Shown here: in pieces, positions 54,755 through 63,408 of the stretch | Layout: each line of letters starts with the position of its first letter | How positions within the stretch are numbered: position 1 is the stretch's first letter | NCBI RefSeq assembly: GCF_016031655.1 | Contig: NZ_JACCHQ010000004.1 | Coordinates: 236,038 to 300,037 of the forward strand | Length of the DNA: 64,000 bases | DNA from: Bradyrhizobium glycinis | GTDB lineage: Bacteria; Pseudomonadota; Alphaproteobacteria; Rhizobiales; Xanthobacteraceae | Direction: 5' to 3' | The notes under the pieces: generated by a model | The model's input: the letters and a program-made list of their open reading frames with translations, nothing else | Told to the model about the DNA's origin: nothing | Databases searched by the model: none | Translations under genes and position numbers: made by a program

Positions 54755-55939
54755 ATGCTACGCCAGGACACGCGCGCAACGGATATCCGGCATGGTGCGA
54801 CGACTGCAACGGTCGGCACGTTGGCAACGCCGGCTCTCCTGCTCGACAAGGATCGGCTGCACCGCAATCTCGCCCGTCTGTCCTCTCGCATGGCCGCGCG
54901 CGGCGTGTTGCTGCGCCCGCATATGAAAACCGCCAAATCTATCGACGTCGCCCGGCGCGTACATCGGTCCAGGCCGGGGCCGATCACCGTCTCTACACTG
55001 GCGGAAGCGGAGTACTTCGCGCATCACGGCTTCAAGGACATGACCTATGCCGTGGGTCTGGCACCGCACACCGCCGTGAGAGCAATGCGCCTGCGGGAAG
55101 CAGGCATCGATCTCAAGGTGCTGCTCGACTCGCCTGAACAGGCGACGATGCTGGGCGCGGCCGGCCGCGCCGCCGGTGTGACGCCGTCCGCCTTCATCGA
55201 GATCGACTGCGACGGTCACCGCGGCGGACTGACTGCCAACGATCCCAGGCTCATCACCGTCGCGGCCGCTATGGCCGAGGCCGGCGTCAAGCTCGCCGGC
55301 ATTCTCACCCATGCCGGCGAATCCTATGGCCTCTGCACGCCCGAGGCCCTTGCCGCAGCGGCGGAGAATGAGAGGGCCGTCGCAGTTGCAGCCGCAAAGG
55401 CCCTGCGGTCAGCGGGCCATGAATGCCTCGTCGTGAGCGTCGGCTCGACGCCAACGGCCCATTTCGCCGAAAACCTCACCGGCGTGACGGAGGTCAGGGC
55501 CGGCGTCTACATGTTCTTCGATCTCGTCATGCACGGTGTCGGTGTCTGCGCGACCGACGACATCGCCATCTCGGTACTTGCCACCGTGATCGGCACGAAG
55601 CGGGAGAAGGGCTGGATTCTGGTTGATGCAGGTTGGATGGCGCTGTCGCGTGATCGTGGCACTGCGGCGCAGCGGGTCGACCAGGGCTACGGCCTCGTTT
55701 GCGATCTGTCCGGCAAGATCTATCCCGACCTGATCGTTGCGCAGGCGAGCCAGGAGCACGGCATTCTCGCCATCAGGCCGGGGTCGGCGCAAGTTTTGCC
55801 GGATCTTGCGGTCGGCGCAAAGGTCAGGATCCTGCCCAATCACGCCTGCGCGACGGCCGCGCAACACGAGCTGTACAACGTCGTCTCCGCCGGCAGCGAC
55901 GCGATTCACGCCCGATGGCACCGTATGCGCGGCTGGTAG
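54755..55939 (+). CDS. D-threonine aldolase/D-serine dehydratase-like PLP enzyme (DSD1 family)
   Basis: A 394-residue protein with an alanine-racemase-type barrel: TPALLLDKDRLHRNLARLSS, PLP lysine in LLRPHMKTAKSIDVA, then DCDGHRGGL and VSVGSTPTAHF. The C-terminal part carries the metal site ILPNHACATAAQHELY (His and Cys). D-threonine aldolases split beta-hydroxy D-amino acids to glycine and an aldehyde; others are dehydratases. An aldehyde dehydrogenase and an FAD oxidase follow, so aldehyde and glycine-like products could be used. AGGAGA precedes ATG 54755. Confidence 0.88.
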   Translation: MLRQDTRATDIRHGATTATVGTLATPALLLDKDRLHRNLARLSSRMAARGVLLRPHMKTAKSIDVARRVHRSRPGPITVSTLAEAEYFAHHGFKDMTYAVGLAPHTAVRAMRLREAGIDLKVLLDSPEQATMLGAAGRAAGVTPSAFIEIDCDGHRGGLTANDPRLITVAAAMAEAGVKLAGILTHAGESYGLCTPEALAAAAENERAVAVAAAKALRSAGHECLVVSVGSTPTAHFAENLTGVTEVRAGVYMFFDLVMHGVGVCATDDIAISVLATVIGTKREKGWILVDAGWMALSRDRGTAAQRVDQGYGLVCDLSGKIYPDLIVAQASQEHGILAIRPGSAQVLPDLAVGAKVRILPNHACATAAQHELYNVVSAGSDAIHARWHRMRGW

Positions 55940-56004
55940 GGCTGGCCGGTGATCCGGTTCGTTGCCGCTAATCGGCGCCTATTACCGCATCAAGGATCGT
56001 TCCA

Positions 56005-57468
56005 ATGACCTCGCCCCTTCGGCACCTGACGGAAGCCGGCTTCGCCGAAAGATTCTACATAGACGGAGAATGGCGGAAGCCGATCGGATCAGTCACGGGA
56101 GCAGCAACCGTCATCAATCCGGCGACGGAGCAGCCGATCGCTGACGTCGCGCTCGGCGATGATGATGATGTAGACTGCGCCATCGCAGGCGCTAGACGGG
56201 CCTTCGTCGGTTGGTCCATGACACGGCCTGCTGAGAGGGCGGCGCTCCTCGACCGGGTCCATGGCTTGCTGCTCGAGCGGCTGGAGCTGTTCGCGCAAGC
56301 TCTCACCTGCGAGATGGGAGCCGCCATCACCTATGCACGCCGCGCTCAGATCCCCCTCGCCGCCGAGCATATCCGTGTCGCCCGCGACAGTCTTGCGACC
56401 TATCCCTTCGTCACGCCCCGCGGCAGCACTGCAATCATGCGCGAGGCGATCGGCGTCTGTGGCCTCATCACGCCTTGGAATTGGCCCCTCTATCAGATCA
56501 CGGCGAAGGTCGGTCCGGCGCTCGCGGCGGGCTGCACCGTAGTGTTGAAGCCGAGCGAATTGTCGCCGCTGAGTGCCTTGCTGTTCGCCGAGGTGATGCA
56601 CGATGCCGGCTGCCCGCCCGGTGTTTTCAACCTCGTCAATGGGACCGGTCCGATCGTGGGCGCCGCTCTCGCGTCGCATCCGCAGGTCGACATGATCTCG
56701 ATCACCGGCTCGACGCGGGCAGGGGTTCTCGTCGCGCAAGCGGCGGCGCCCACCGTCAAGCGCGTCGCCCAGGAACTCGGCGGCAAGTCGCCGAACATCA
56801 TTTTGCCGGATGCCGATCTCAGCCGGGCTGTTCCGCTCGGTGTCGGCGCCGCCTTCCGTAATCTGGGCCAATCCTGCAGCGCACCGACGCGTATGCTGGT
56901 GTCCCGCTCACAGGCGGAAGAGGTCGAGATGCTAGCGGCGGCCGCCGCTTCTGAATTGGTGGTCGGCGATCCCCTTGCGGAAGGCACGACCCATGGTCCG
57001 ATCGCCAACCGGCCGCAGTTCGAGCGCGTGCAGACCATGATCAATGTCGGTCTGAAGGAAAGTGCCAAGCTCGTCATCGGCGGGCCGGGGCGGCCCGACG
57101 GCCTTCAGATTGGCCTCTATGCGCGACCGACCATTTTCTCGAACGTCCATCGCGATATGAAGATCGCGCAGGAGGAGATCTTCGGTCCGGTGCTGGCGAT
57201 CATGCCCTACGACACCGTGGACGAGGCGGTCGAGATCGCCAACGACACCATCTACGGTCTCGGCGCTCACGTGCAAGGCACTGATATGGAGACGGTGCGG
57301 GCCGTCGCCGGGCGGATTCGGTCGGGACAAGTCCATCTCAATTATCCCGACTGGGACCCCAACGCACCGTTCGGCGGATACAAGCGCTCCGGCAACGGTC
57401 GCGAGTACGGCGTTGAGGGCATGGAGGAGTATCTCGAGACCAAGGCCGTTCTCGGATTTTACCGATGA
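56005..57468 (+). CDS. Aldehyde dehydrogenase family protein
   Basis: A 487-residue NAD(P)-dependent enzyme. Cofactor and catalytic motifs: TPWNWPLYQITAKVGPALAA, ITGSTRAGVLVA, QELGGKSPNI (Glu) and LGQSCSAPTRML (Cys). FGGYKRSGNGREYGVEGMEE is the usual C-terminal motif. It is of the broad betaine/gamma-aminobutyraldehyde/aldehyde group and differs from the GabD-type copy at 40438-41895. Likely oxidises an aldehyde made by the neighbouring oxidase or aldolase. AAGGA precedes the ATG. Confidence 0.9.
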   Translation: MTSPLRHLTEAGFAERFYIDGEWRKPIGSVTGAATVINPATEQPIADVALGDDDDVDCAIAGARRAFVGWSMTRPAERAALLDRVHGLLLERLELFAQALTCEMGAAITYARRAQIPLAAEHIRVARDSLATYPFVTPRGSTAIMREAIGVCGLITPWNWPLYQITAKVGPALAAGCTVVLKPSELSPLSALLFAEVMHDAGCPPGVFNLVNGTGPIVGAALASHPQVDMISITGSTRAGVLVAQAAAPTVKRVAQELGGKSPNIILPDADLSRAVPLGVGAAFRNLGQSCSAPTRMLVSRSQAEEVEMLAAAAASELVVGDPLAEGTTHGPIANRPQFERVQTMINVGLKESAKLVIGGPGRPDGLQIGLYARPTIFSNVHRDMKIAQEEIFGPVLAIMPYDTVDEAVEIANDTIYGLGAHVQGTDMETVRAVAGRIRSGQVHLNYPDWDPNAPFGGYKRSGNGREYGVEGMEEYLETKAVLGFYR

Positions 57469-57684
57469 AGACCTGCGATCTACCCGGAGCAATCCATTCA
57501 GATCGGAGAATATCAGCATGTCGCGAGAGGATCGAACGCAGCTTCGATCAATGAAGCGGTCAAAAACCCGAGCATCTTGCGGAGTCCTGGATGATTTCAG
57601 CACATTCTACCGAGCGCACGATGCGATGACGGGCTGATCGGAAGCTTTGCTTCCGCATTCTTGGCAGCCGAGGTTGGTTGGAAC

Positions 57685-59007
57685 ATGTCGCCCCACGTCG
57701 AGCGCATTCATAGCGACGAGCGTCTCCCGGCCGAGGCCGATGTCGTCGTCGTCGGTGGCGGCATCCTCGGCTCTACGGCCGCCTATTACCTGGCGAAGCG
57801 GGGCCTCTCCGTAGCGCTTCTCGAGAAGGGCCACGTCGCCTGTGAACAATCGAGCCGAAACTGGGGTTGGTGCCGCCAGCAGAACCGCGACCGGCGCGAA
57901 CTGCCGCTATCCGTGCTCTCCATGCGGCTGTGGGACGAACTCACGCGCGATATCAATCGGGACCTTGGATTCCGTCGCTGCGGTCTCGTCTATGCGACCC
58001 ATGACGAGGCTGTGCTCGCCGGCTGGGAAAAGTGGCGCGAGGTCGCCCGGGAGTACGGCGTCGACACTCGCGTGCTGAGCCGGGCGGAGGTGGCCGAGCG
58101 CGTCCCCGAAGCGCGCGACAAATGGGTCGGCGGGACCTATTCGGCGCGAGACGGCAAGGCCGAACCTGCGCTCGCCGCGCCGGCTATCGCCGAGGGGGCC
58201 AGAGTTCTGGGCGCCACGATCCACCAGGGATGTGCCGCGCGGGCGCTCGATCTGGCAAATGGCAAGATTGCGGGTGTGCACACGGAGAAGGGCTACATCA
58301 GAACCGGCGCCGTGCTGTGCGCCGCCGGCGCCTGGTCCTCGCGCTTCCTTCGGCCGCTCGGGGTCCGTTTCCCCCAAGCAAGCATCCGGCAGACCGCGCT
58401 GCGTTCCAACCCGACAATCAACATAGGCGAGGCGGTCTCGACACCCTACTGCACGATTACGCGCCGACTGGATGGCAGCTACACGCTTGCGATCAGCGGC
58501 AAGGCGAACCTCGAAATCACGCCCCAGGCGATCCGGTATAGCCGGGAATTCATGCCGCAGTTCTTGCGTCGCCTGAAGAACGTCAGGCTTGGCGTCGGCC
58601 AATCGTTCGTTTCAGGGCCGGATTCGATGTCGGCGCTGCTGACCAACGATGATCGGATCTTCGAACAGAATCGCGTGCTGGATCCTCCGCCATTGAAATG
58701 GCTGGTGAGCCAAGTGGTGGAGAGTGTCCGGAAAACCTTCCCCCAACTCGGCGAGATTAAGATCGACAGCGCCTGGGGCGGCTTCGTCGATTGCACGCCG
58801 GACGCAGTGCCCGTGGTGTCGCAGGTGGACGGGGTGGATGGCCTCGTGCTCGCGGCGGGCTGCTCGGGCCACGGCTTCGGTCTGGGTCCAGGGCTCGGCT
58901 ATCTGGCCGCAGAGCTTGTCGTCAACGACACGCCTTGCGTTGATCCCACACCCTTCCGGCTGTCGCGTCTGACCGACGGCTCGAAGCTGGACATCGCCGC
59001 CATCTGA
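57685..59007 (+). CDS. FAD-dependent amino acid/amine oxidoreductase (DAO family), copy 2
   Basis: A 440-residue flavoprotein with VVVVGGGILGSTAAYYLAKR, the segment EQSSRNWGWCRQQNRDRRE and the C-terminal GLVLAAGCSGHGFGLGPGLG. It is a paralogue of the minus-strand protein at 45060-46385. The start at 57685 is the family-like ATG; a TTG eight codons upstream is possible. It ends the plus-strand run of transporter and catabolic genes. Between it and the previous gene a 39-codon reading frame (from 57519) has no similarity and is not called. Confidence 0.86.
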   Translation: MSPHVERIHSDERLPAEADVVVVGGGILGSTAAYYLAKRGLSVALLEKGHVACEQSSRNWGWCRQQNRDRRELPLSVLSMRLWDELTRDINRDLGFRRCGLVYATHDEAVLAGWEKWREVAREYGVDTRVLSRAEVAERVPEARDKWVGGTYSARDGKAEPALAAPAIAEGARVLGATIHQGCAARALDLANGKIAGVHTEKGYIRTGAVLCAAGAWSSRFLRPLGVRFPQASIRQTALRSNPTINIGEAVSTPYCTITRRLDGSYTLAISGKANLEITPQAIRYSREFMPQFLRRLKNVRLGVGQSFVSGPDSMSALLTNDDRIFEQNRVLDPPPLKWLVSQVVESVRKTFPQLGEIKIDSAWGGFVDCTPDAVPVVSQVDGVDGLVLAAGCSGHGFGLGPGLGYLAAELVVNDTPCVDPTPFRLSRLTDGSKLDIAAI

Positions 59008-59436
59008 AGATCGAGCCGGATCCGTAGCTCGAACGGTAGGTGTTGATCCGACAAAGGCATCGAGTATTGCGCTCGCTTTCGATCTTCCACGACAGAGGTC
59101 GCTTTCGCACGCCTGGTAGCCCGAGGTCTTTCGACATTCCCCTGTATGAGCTTAAAGCTCCGTTCGCCCCAAGGCTCGCGAACTGCCTACGCGTAAGATT
59201 GAATCAAATATCGTAGGTTTGGTCGGTGTGTGGAAAGGCGGTAGCGCTCCCCCGCTGCCAATCCTCGGTTTTTTGCAAAACGCCGTGAGATTCGATGTCA
59301 GCTTTCGGCGCCGACCATTCGCTGCCTGGCGAAACGACAATGCCAAGCGTCATGCCCGCGACATGGCAGGAGCTTCGCTCCCATAAGGCGCCGTGAAGTC
59401 GAAGAGTCCGCAGCCAGCTTTTTCCGGACCGGCCGG
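59008..59436. other. Intergenic region, no gene seen
   Basis: About 430 bases between convergent genes, with lower GC and no conserved frame, repeat or clear terminator. Confidence 0.45.
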
Positions 59437-59829
59437 TTACGGATTCCAGCCGCCGCTGCCGTACGGGCGCGTAATGATTTCGAGCAGATGCCCGTTCAGC
59501 TCTTCGAAGTAGAGGCCGCGTCCGCCGTCGTGGTCGTTGATCTCGGTTGGCTTCCGCTGCGCGGGATCAGCCCAGTAGGTCAGCTTCCGCTTCTGAATCC
59601 GATCAAAGATCGCATCGAACTCGGCGTCACCAACCAGGAAAGCATAGTGCTGACGCGCGAACTCTCCTTGCTGATCCATATAGTCGAGATTGGCGTCATT
59701 GTCGGTCCTGACCATATGGAACGGCCCCCAGCGCCGCGGCGCCGGCAGCCCTAGCATCTCAGCCAGGAAATCGGCCGACGCCTTGCTGTCGCGAGCTGAC
59801 AGAATCGTATGATTGAAGTCGATAGCCAT
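59437..59829 (-). CDS. VOC family (glyoxalase/dioxygenase-like) protein
   Basis: A 130-residue protein of the vicinal-oxygen-chelate fold: IDFNHTILSARDSKASADFL at the N-terminus, WGPFHMVRTDNDANLDYM and HDGGRGLYFEELNGHLLEII at the end with the metal-ligand Glu. Functions range from glyoxalase to antibiotic resistance and extradiol cleavage; not assignable here. The ATG at 59829 starts the family domain. Confidence 0.82.
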   Translation of the reverse strand: MAIDFNHTILSARDSKASADFLAEMLGLPAPRRWGPFHMVRTDNDANLDYMDQQGEFARQHYAFLVGDAEFDAIFDRIQKRKLTYWADPAQRKPTEINDHDGGRGLYFEELNGHLLEIITRPYGSGGWNP

Positions 59830-60210
59830 GTTCAGATCTCTGCAACGCAATGATCGGCACATCAAAACGGGTTAGACACAGGTGGTTCCTACTCGAATGC
59901 GCGGACACGCGAGGGACATTCAGTTCCCCAACGATAGGAACGAACGCAATTTCACGACATTCGCGGTGCGCGAAAATGACTGAGCAAATTATGGTGTCGG
60001 TCAGCTCAGCAAATCTGCACAGGAACAGGATGTGCCCCGCATCGTTTGGGAGACTAGGGACGCGGCACCCGGATGCGCGGAGCGATGTTCCCCGGCTATC
60101 AGGTAGAGCTGGCGCTCTGCGGAGTGTCACGAAATCAGGAAACTTGCCGTAGCTGACAATCGAACGAGCCCGCGCGTTAGCGAGGCTTAGAGCGCGACCA
60201 GGAGATGACC
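59830..60210. other. Intergenic region upstream of the broken CBS gene
   Basis: About 380 bases with no gene. It would contain divergent promoters of the VOC gene and the CBS gene. No stress-type GGAAC element with proper spacing is seen. Confidence 0.4.
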
Positions 60211-60646
60211 ATGAAGAAGATCAGTGAAGTGATGACGCGCGATGCCAAAGTTGTAAGTCCCACCGACACGATCCAGGACGCAGCAAGGCTGATGAAGCAA
60301 TGCGATTGTGTTGCCCGTCGGTGACGGCGATCGGCTCGTGGGCATGATCACCGATCGGGATATCGCGGTGCGCTGCATCGCGGACGGCAAAGGGCCGGAC
60401 AGCAAGGTTCGTGACGCGATGAGCCAAGAGGTGAAATATTGTTTTGAAGACGAGGACATATCTCACGTCTGCGCGAACATGAGTGAGATACAGGTGCGGC
60501 GGTTGCCCGTCTTGGACCGGAACAAGCGCCTGGTCGGGATCGTATCGCTCAGTGATCTGGCACGCCAGTCGGCTGGGACTGCCAAGGCGCTGCATGGAAT
60601 CGTTCGGCCGAGCCAGCAGCACAACCAGAGCTACGCTCTCGCCTGA
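60211..60646 (+). pseudogene. CBS-domain protein gene with a frame-breaking deletion
   Basis: From ATG 60211 (AGGAG upstream) the frame reads MKKISEVMTRDAKVVSPTDT, typical of a two-CBS-domain signalling protein, but stops at 60322. From 60308 another frame continues the same protein: LPVGDGDRLVGMITDRDIAV, then a second CBS motif RRLPVLDRNKRLVGIVSLSD. At the break the DNA reads GATTGTGTTGCCC, where related genes are expected to encode D-C-G-V-L-P; five bases appear lost, probably by slippage on the GTG repeats. The full product is probably not made; a truncated second CBS from the GTG at 60308 is possible. Confidence 0.8.
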
Positions 60647-60838
60647 GCCGCGTCGGCCTTCAGAGCGGATCGACTGATGAGAAGCAGGCGCGCGGTCTGT
60701 CCCTTGCGATCGCGGCGGTCAGGGCGATTTTACACGGTCATCCGCAGGCGGTGGCGGATGGCTGCGCGCTCGCTGGCCTGATTGACATGATCAGCAGAGG
60801 GTTGCGCAACGTCGTTGGTGCCGGCGCGGCCCCGCGTG

Positions 60839-62830
60839 TCAAAGCCCGAACGGATAGGTGTCGGGAGCACCAGGGCGACGATGCTCCGGTCCGAAGGGCG
60901 TGACCGCATGGGTCTCATCCAACCAGACGAAACCGTCGAACTGCTGAGGCAGCGAGGCCTCGGCGTAGTGGCTTTGCAGCTCGGTGTCAGGTCTGTAGAT
61001 CACCCCAATGAAGCGTTCGAGACGAGGCTCGATCAGGCGACGCCGGAGGGCTTCATGGCGGCGGAATTCAATCATCCCGCGCTTCGCGCTCGCCTCATGA
61101 AACAGCCGCTCGTAACTGTCCGCGCGGGAGGGGCGGACACGCATCACTTCCATCTCGCCGTCCCAATCCGAGGCAGCGGCTACCGTGCCGGTGTGGGTGC
61201 CAAATCCGATGAGCGATGCCGCGTCGCCGAATTTCTGTCGGCAAAGCTGGCCGATGTTGAGCTCGTTGCGGACCGTCCCCATCTCTGTGAAGCGCGCATC
61301 GCCAATATGGGAATTGTGGGCCCAAACCACGGCTTTCGACTGGGCCCCATGGGCCTGGAGAATATGGTCCAAGGTTTCGAACATGTGGGTATCCCGCAGG
61401 TTCCAGGATTCCGCGCCGCCGTAATACATGATCCGGTAGTAGCGCTCGGCGGCCGCAATCAACCGGGCGTTCTGCGCCGCATCAAGGAAGCTGTCCGGGT
61501 CGCTTGCGCCATAAGCAAGCTGCTTGTTCAGGATGTCCTGACACTGTCGAATCACCTCAGCTTCGCATCTGCGATAGCCCTTCGTCAGCACGGCGCGCCC
61601 ATAGGTCGACGGCTCGCGTTGCCATGGTGTCAAACATCCATAGCGCTCGCGGGCGACCGCCGCCGCTTCGGGATCGACGCTATCGAGATAGGCCAGAACG
61701 GCCGCGATCGAACTGCGCATGTTATAGATGTCGAGCCCGAAGAATCCGGCCCGGTTGCCTGGCGGCCTCTGCTCGTTATAGCCGCGCATCCAGTCCACGA
61801 AAGCGACAACGTCCGTGTTTCGCCACATCCAGGTCGGGAAGCGTTCGAACGGCGGCTCGTCGGGGCCGGGGCGCACGCGATCGCGAACGTAACGGTCGAT
61901 TGCAGCGGCGTCGGGCCAATCCGCTTCCACAGCGACGATCGTAAAGCCGTGATCTTCAATCAGCCGGCGCGTGATCGCTGCGCGCGCCTGGTAGAACTCG
62001 GATGTACCGTGACTGGCCTCGCCCAGCAGGACCAGGCGCGAATGTTCGAACCGATCCAAGAGCGCTCCGAACGTGGGGTCGTCGAAGGCCGGCAAAGGTT
62101 CGATCGTGGTCCGGATCATGTCCGTCACCGACTGTGACCGCGCGTGGCCCGGAGTCAGGTTGCTCGCCGAACGCGTGCCATTCTCGGCCCATCCCTGCTC
62201 GCCGATCAGCGGCACGAAGCGAACAGCGCCCAAGGTCTCTTCATCGTAGTCCGTCGCCGTTCGGCGGGAGATCCGGAGCAGCGACTGTTCGTTCGCGAAA
62301 TTGCCGACCGGAATGACGAGACGACCGCCGATCGTCAATTGGCGCTTGAGCGCCTCCGGAATCGAGGGGCCGCCGGCGGCAACCAGAATCGCGTCGAATG
62401 GTGCCTCATTGGCCAGACCGCGCGTACCGTCACCCGTATGAACCATGCAATTGGTATATCCGAGTAGATCCAGCCGTTCTGCGGCCACCCGTGCGAGCGA
62501 GGCATGTCGTTCGACGGTATGGACGGTGCCGGCGAGCCGGGATGCAATCGCCGCGGCATAGCCTGAGCCAGTGCCAACCTCGAGCACCTTGTCGGTTGAT
62601 TTGAGCTCGGCCGCCTCGACCATCGCCGCGACGATATAAGGCTGCGAGATGGTTTGATCGTTCGCGATCGGCAGCGCGCTGTCCTCATATGCGAATTCTT
62701 CGAAGCCTGCTTCCACAAACCGTTCTCGCGGCACCCGACGCATGGCCTCCAGCACCCTGGGGTCGCGAATGCCGCGGCCGGCGAGTTGAACGTCGACCAT
62801 GCGGTCGCGGAGATCAGCATATTCCGTCAT
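60839..62830 (-). CDS. Protein-L-isoaspartate methyltransferase fused to an erythromycin esterase domain
   Basis: A 663-residue two-domain protein. Residues 1-210 are a PCMT: RVPRERFVEAGFEEFAYEDS, then TISQPYIVAAMVEAAEL and the SAM loop VLEVGTGSGYAAA. It repairs isoaspartate in aged proteins. After a linker, residues about 230-650 form an erythromycin-esterase-type domain with LLGEASHGTSEFYQARAAI, VAVEADWPDA and VVWAHNSHIGDARF; these hold the Glu, His, Glu and His-x2-His residues that are catalytic in EreB. The start ATG at 62830 has GAGGAGGG upstream; the reading frame further upstream is not family-like. A GGAAC-N16-CTTT lies upstream at 62856-62880. Confidence 0.92.
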   Translation of the reverse strand: MTEYADLRDRMVDVQLAGRGIRDPRVLEAMRRVPRERFVEAGFEEFAYEDSALPIANDQTISQPYIVAAMVEAAELKSTDKVLEVGTGSGYAAAIASRLAGTVHTVERHASLARVAAERLDLLGYTNCMVHTGDGTRGLANEAPFDAILVAAGGPSIPEALKRQLTIGGRLVIPVGNFANEQSLLRISRRTATDYDEETLGAVRFVPLIGEQGWAENGTRSASNLTPGHARSQSVTDMIRTTIEPLPAFDDPTFGALLDRFEHSRLVLLGEASHGTSEFYQARAAITRRLIEDHGFTIVAVEADWPDAAAIDRYVRDRVRPGPDEPPFERFPTWMWRNTDVVAFVDWMRGYNEQRPPGNRAGFFGLDIYNMRSSIAAVLAYLDSVDPEAAAVARERYGCLTPWQREPSTYGRAVLTKGYRRCEAEVIRQCQDILNKQLAYGASDPDSFLDAAQNARLIAAAERYYRIMYYGGAESWNLRDTHMFETLDHILQAHGAQSKAVVWAHNSHIGDARFTEMGTVRNELNIGQLCRQKFGDAASLIGFGTHTGTVAAASDWDGEMEVMRVRPSRADSYERLFHEASAKRGMIEFRRHEALRRRLIEPRLERFIGVIYRPDTELQSHYAEASLPQQFDGFVWLDETHAVTPFGPEHRRPGAPDTYPFGL

Positions 62831-63408
62831 CACAGCGTCCCTCCTCAGAAGCGTGAAAGCGACTGGGACGGACAAGTTCCTCCGAATGTTGAAACTGATC
62901 CGGGGCAATGGCTCGTACGCGGCGATGTCGATCAGGAAGGAAGTTCCGCTCGGGTGGAGGTCAGTATTATGGTGACGCCGAACAGGCGCGCCCCGCGGAT
63001 TTGGCCTCTTTGGCCCGATATTGAGGTTCGCGGCCCTTCGAAGCTCGATCCGTTCGCGTTCGACTGGACATCCTACGTAGCTGAAATCGAACGAGCTTGC
63101 GCTGGCTGATGGGCCCGTAGAGTGGGGAGAGCTCTTGCGAAACCCATCACGCGTCACGTCGGCCGGTATCGATGGGTTTCGCCTCGCTCTACCCACCCTT
63201 GTATTAGCGCGATCGCCTATAATGAGCTGTTCCGTGAGGAATGGCCCAGCCCGGGTAGCCGCCCGAGCTGGGTCGCCGTTCGATCGGATCGGTACCCATC
63301 GAAGCCTTGAGGGCTGTCTGACGTAGCGAGATCGCGATCGGCACTTCATCGGGACCCGAATGGTTGAACGAACTTTAGGTTCGCATCACAAGGGAGGGAT
63401 CGACGAAG
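62831..63408. other. Region between the PCMT fusion and the IS110 transposase
   Basis: About 580 bases with no supported gene. The open frame of the fusion continues backward here but without family similarity. A weak GGAAC-N16-CTTT (minus strand, 62880 to 62856) may be a stress promoter for the fusion gene. The left end of the IS should lie in the last 150 bases, but IS110 elements lack terminal inverted repeats and I cannot set its border. Confidence 0.45.

Noticed and set aside
60308..60646. The 112-codon frame starting with GTG as an independent gene
   Set aside because: It begins in the middle of the first CBS domain and the missing part lies directly upstream in another frame with a proper ribosome site, so it is better read as a broken gene.
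61504..62137. Plus-strand open frames opposite the PCMT-esterase fusion
   Set aside because: The minus-strand protein has motifs for both domains over the full length; the plus-strand frames do not.
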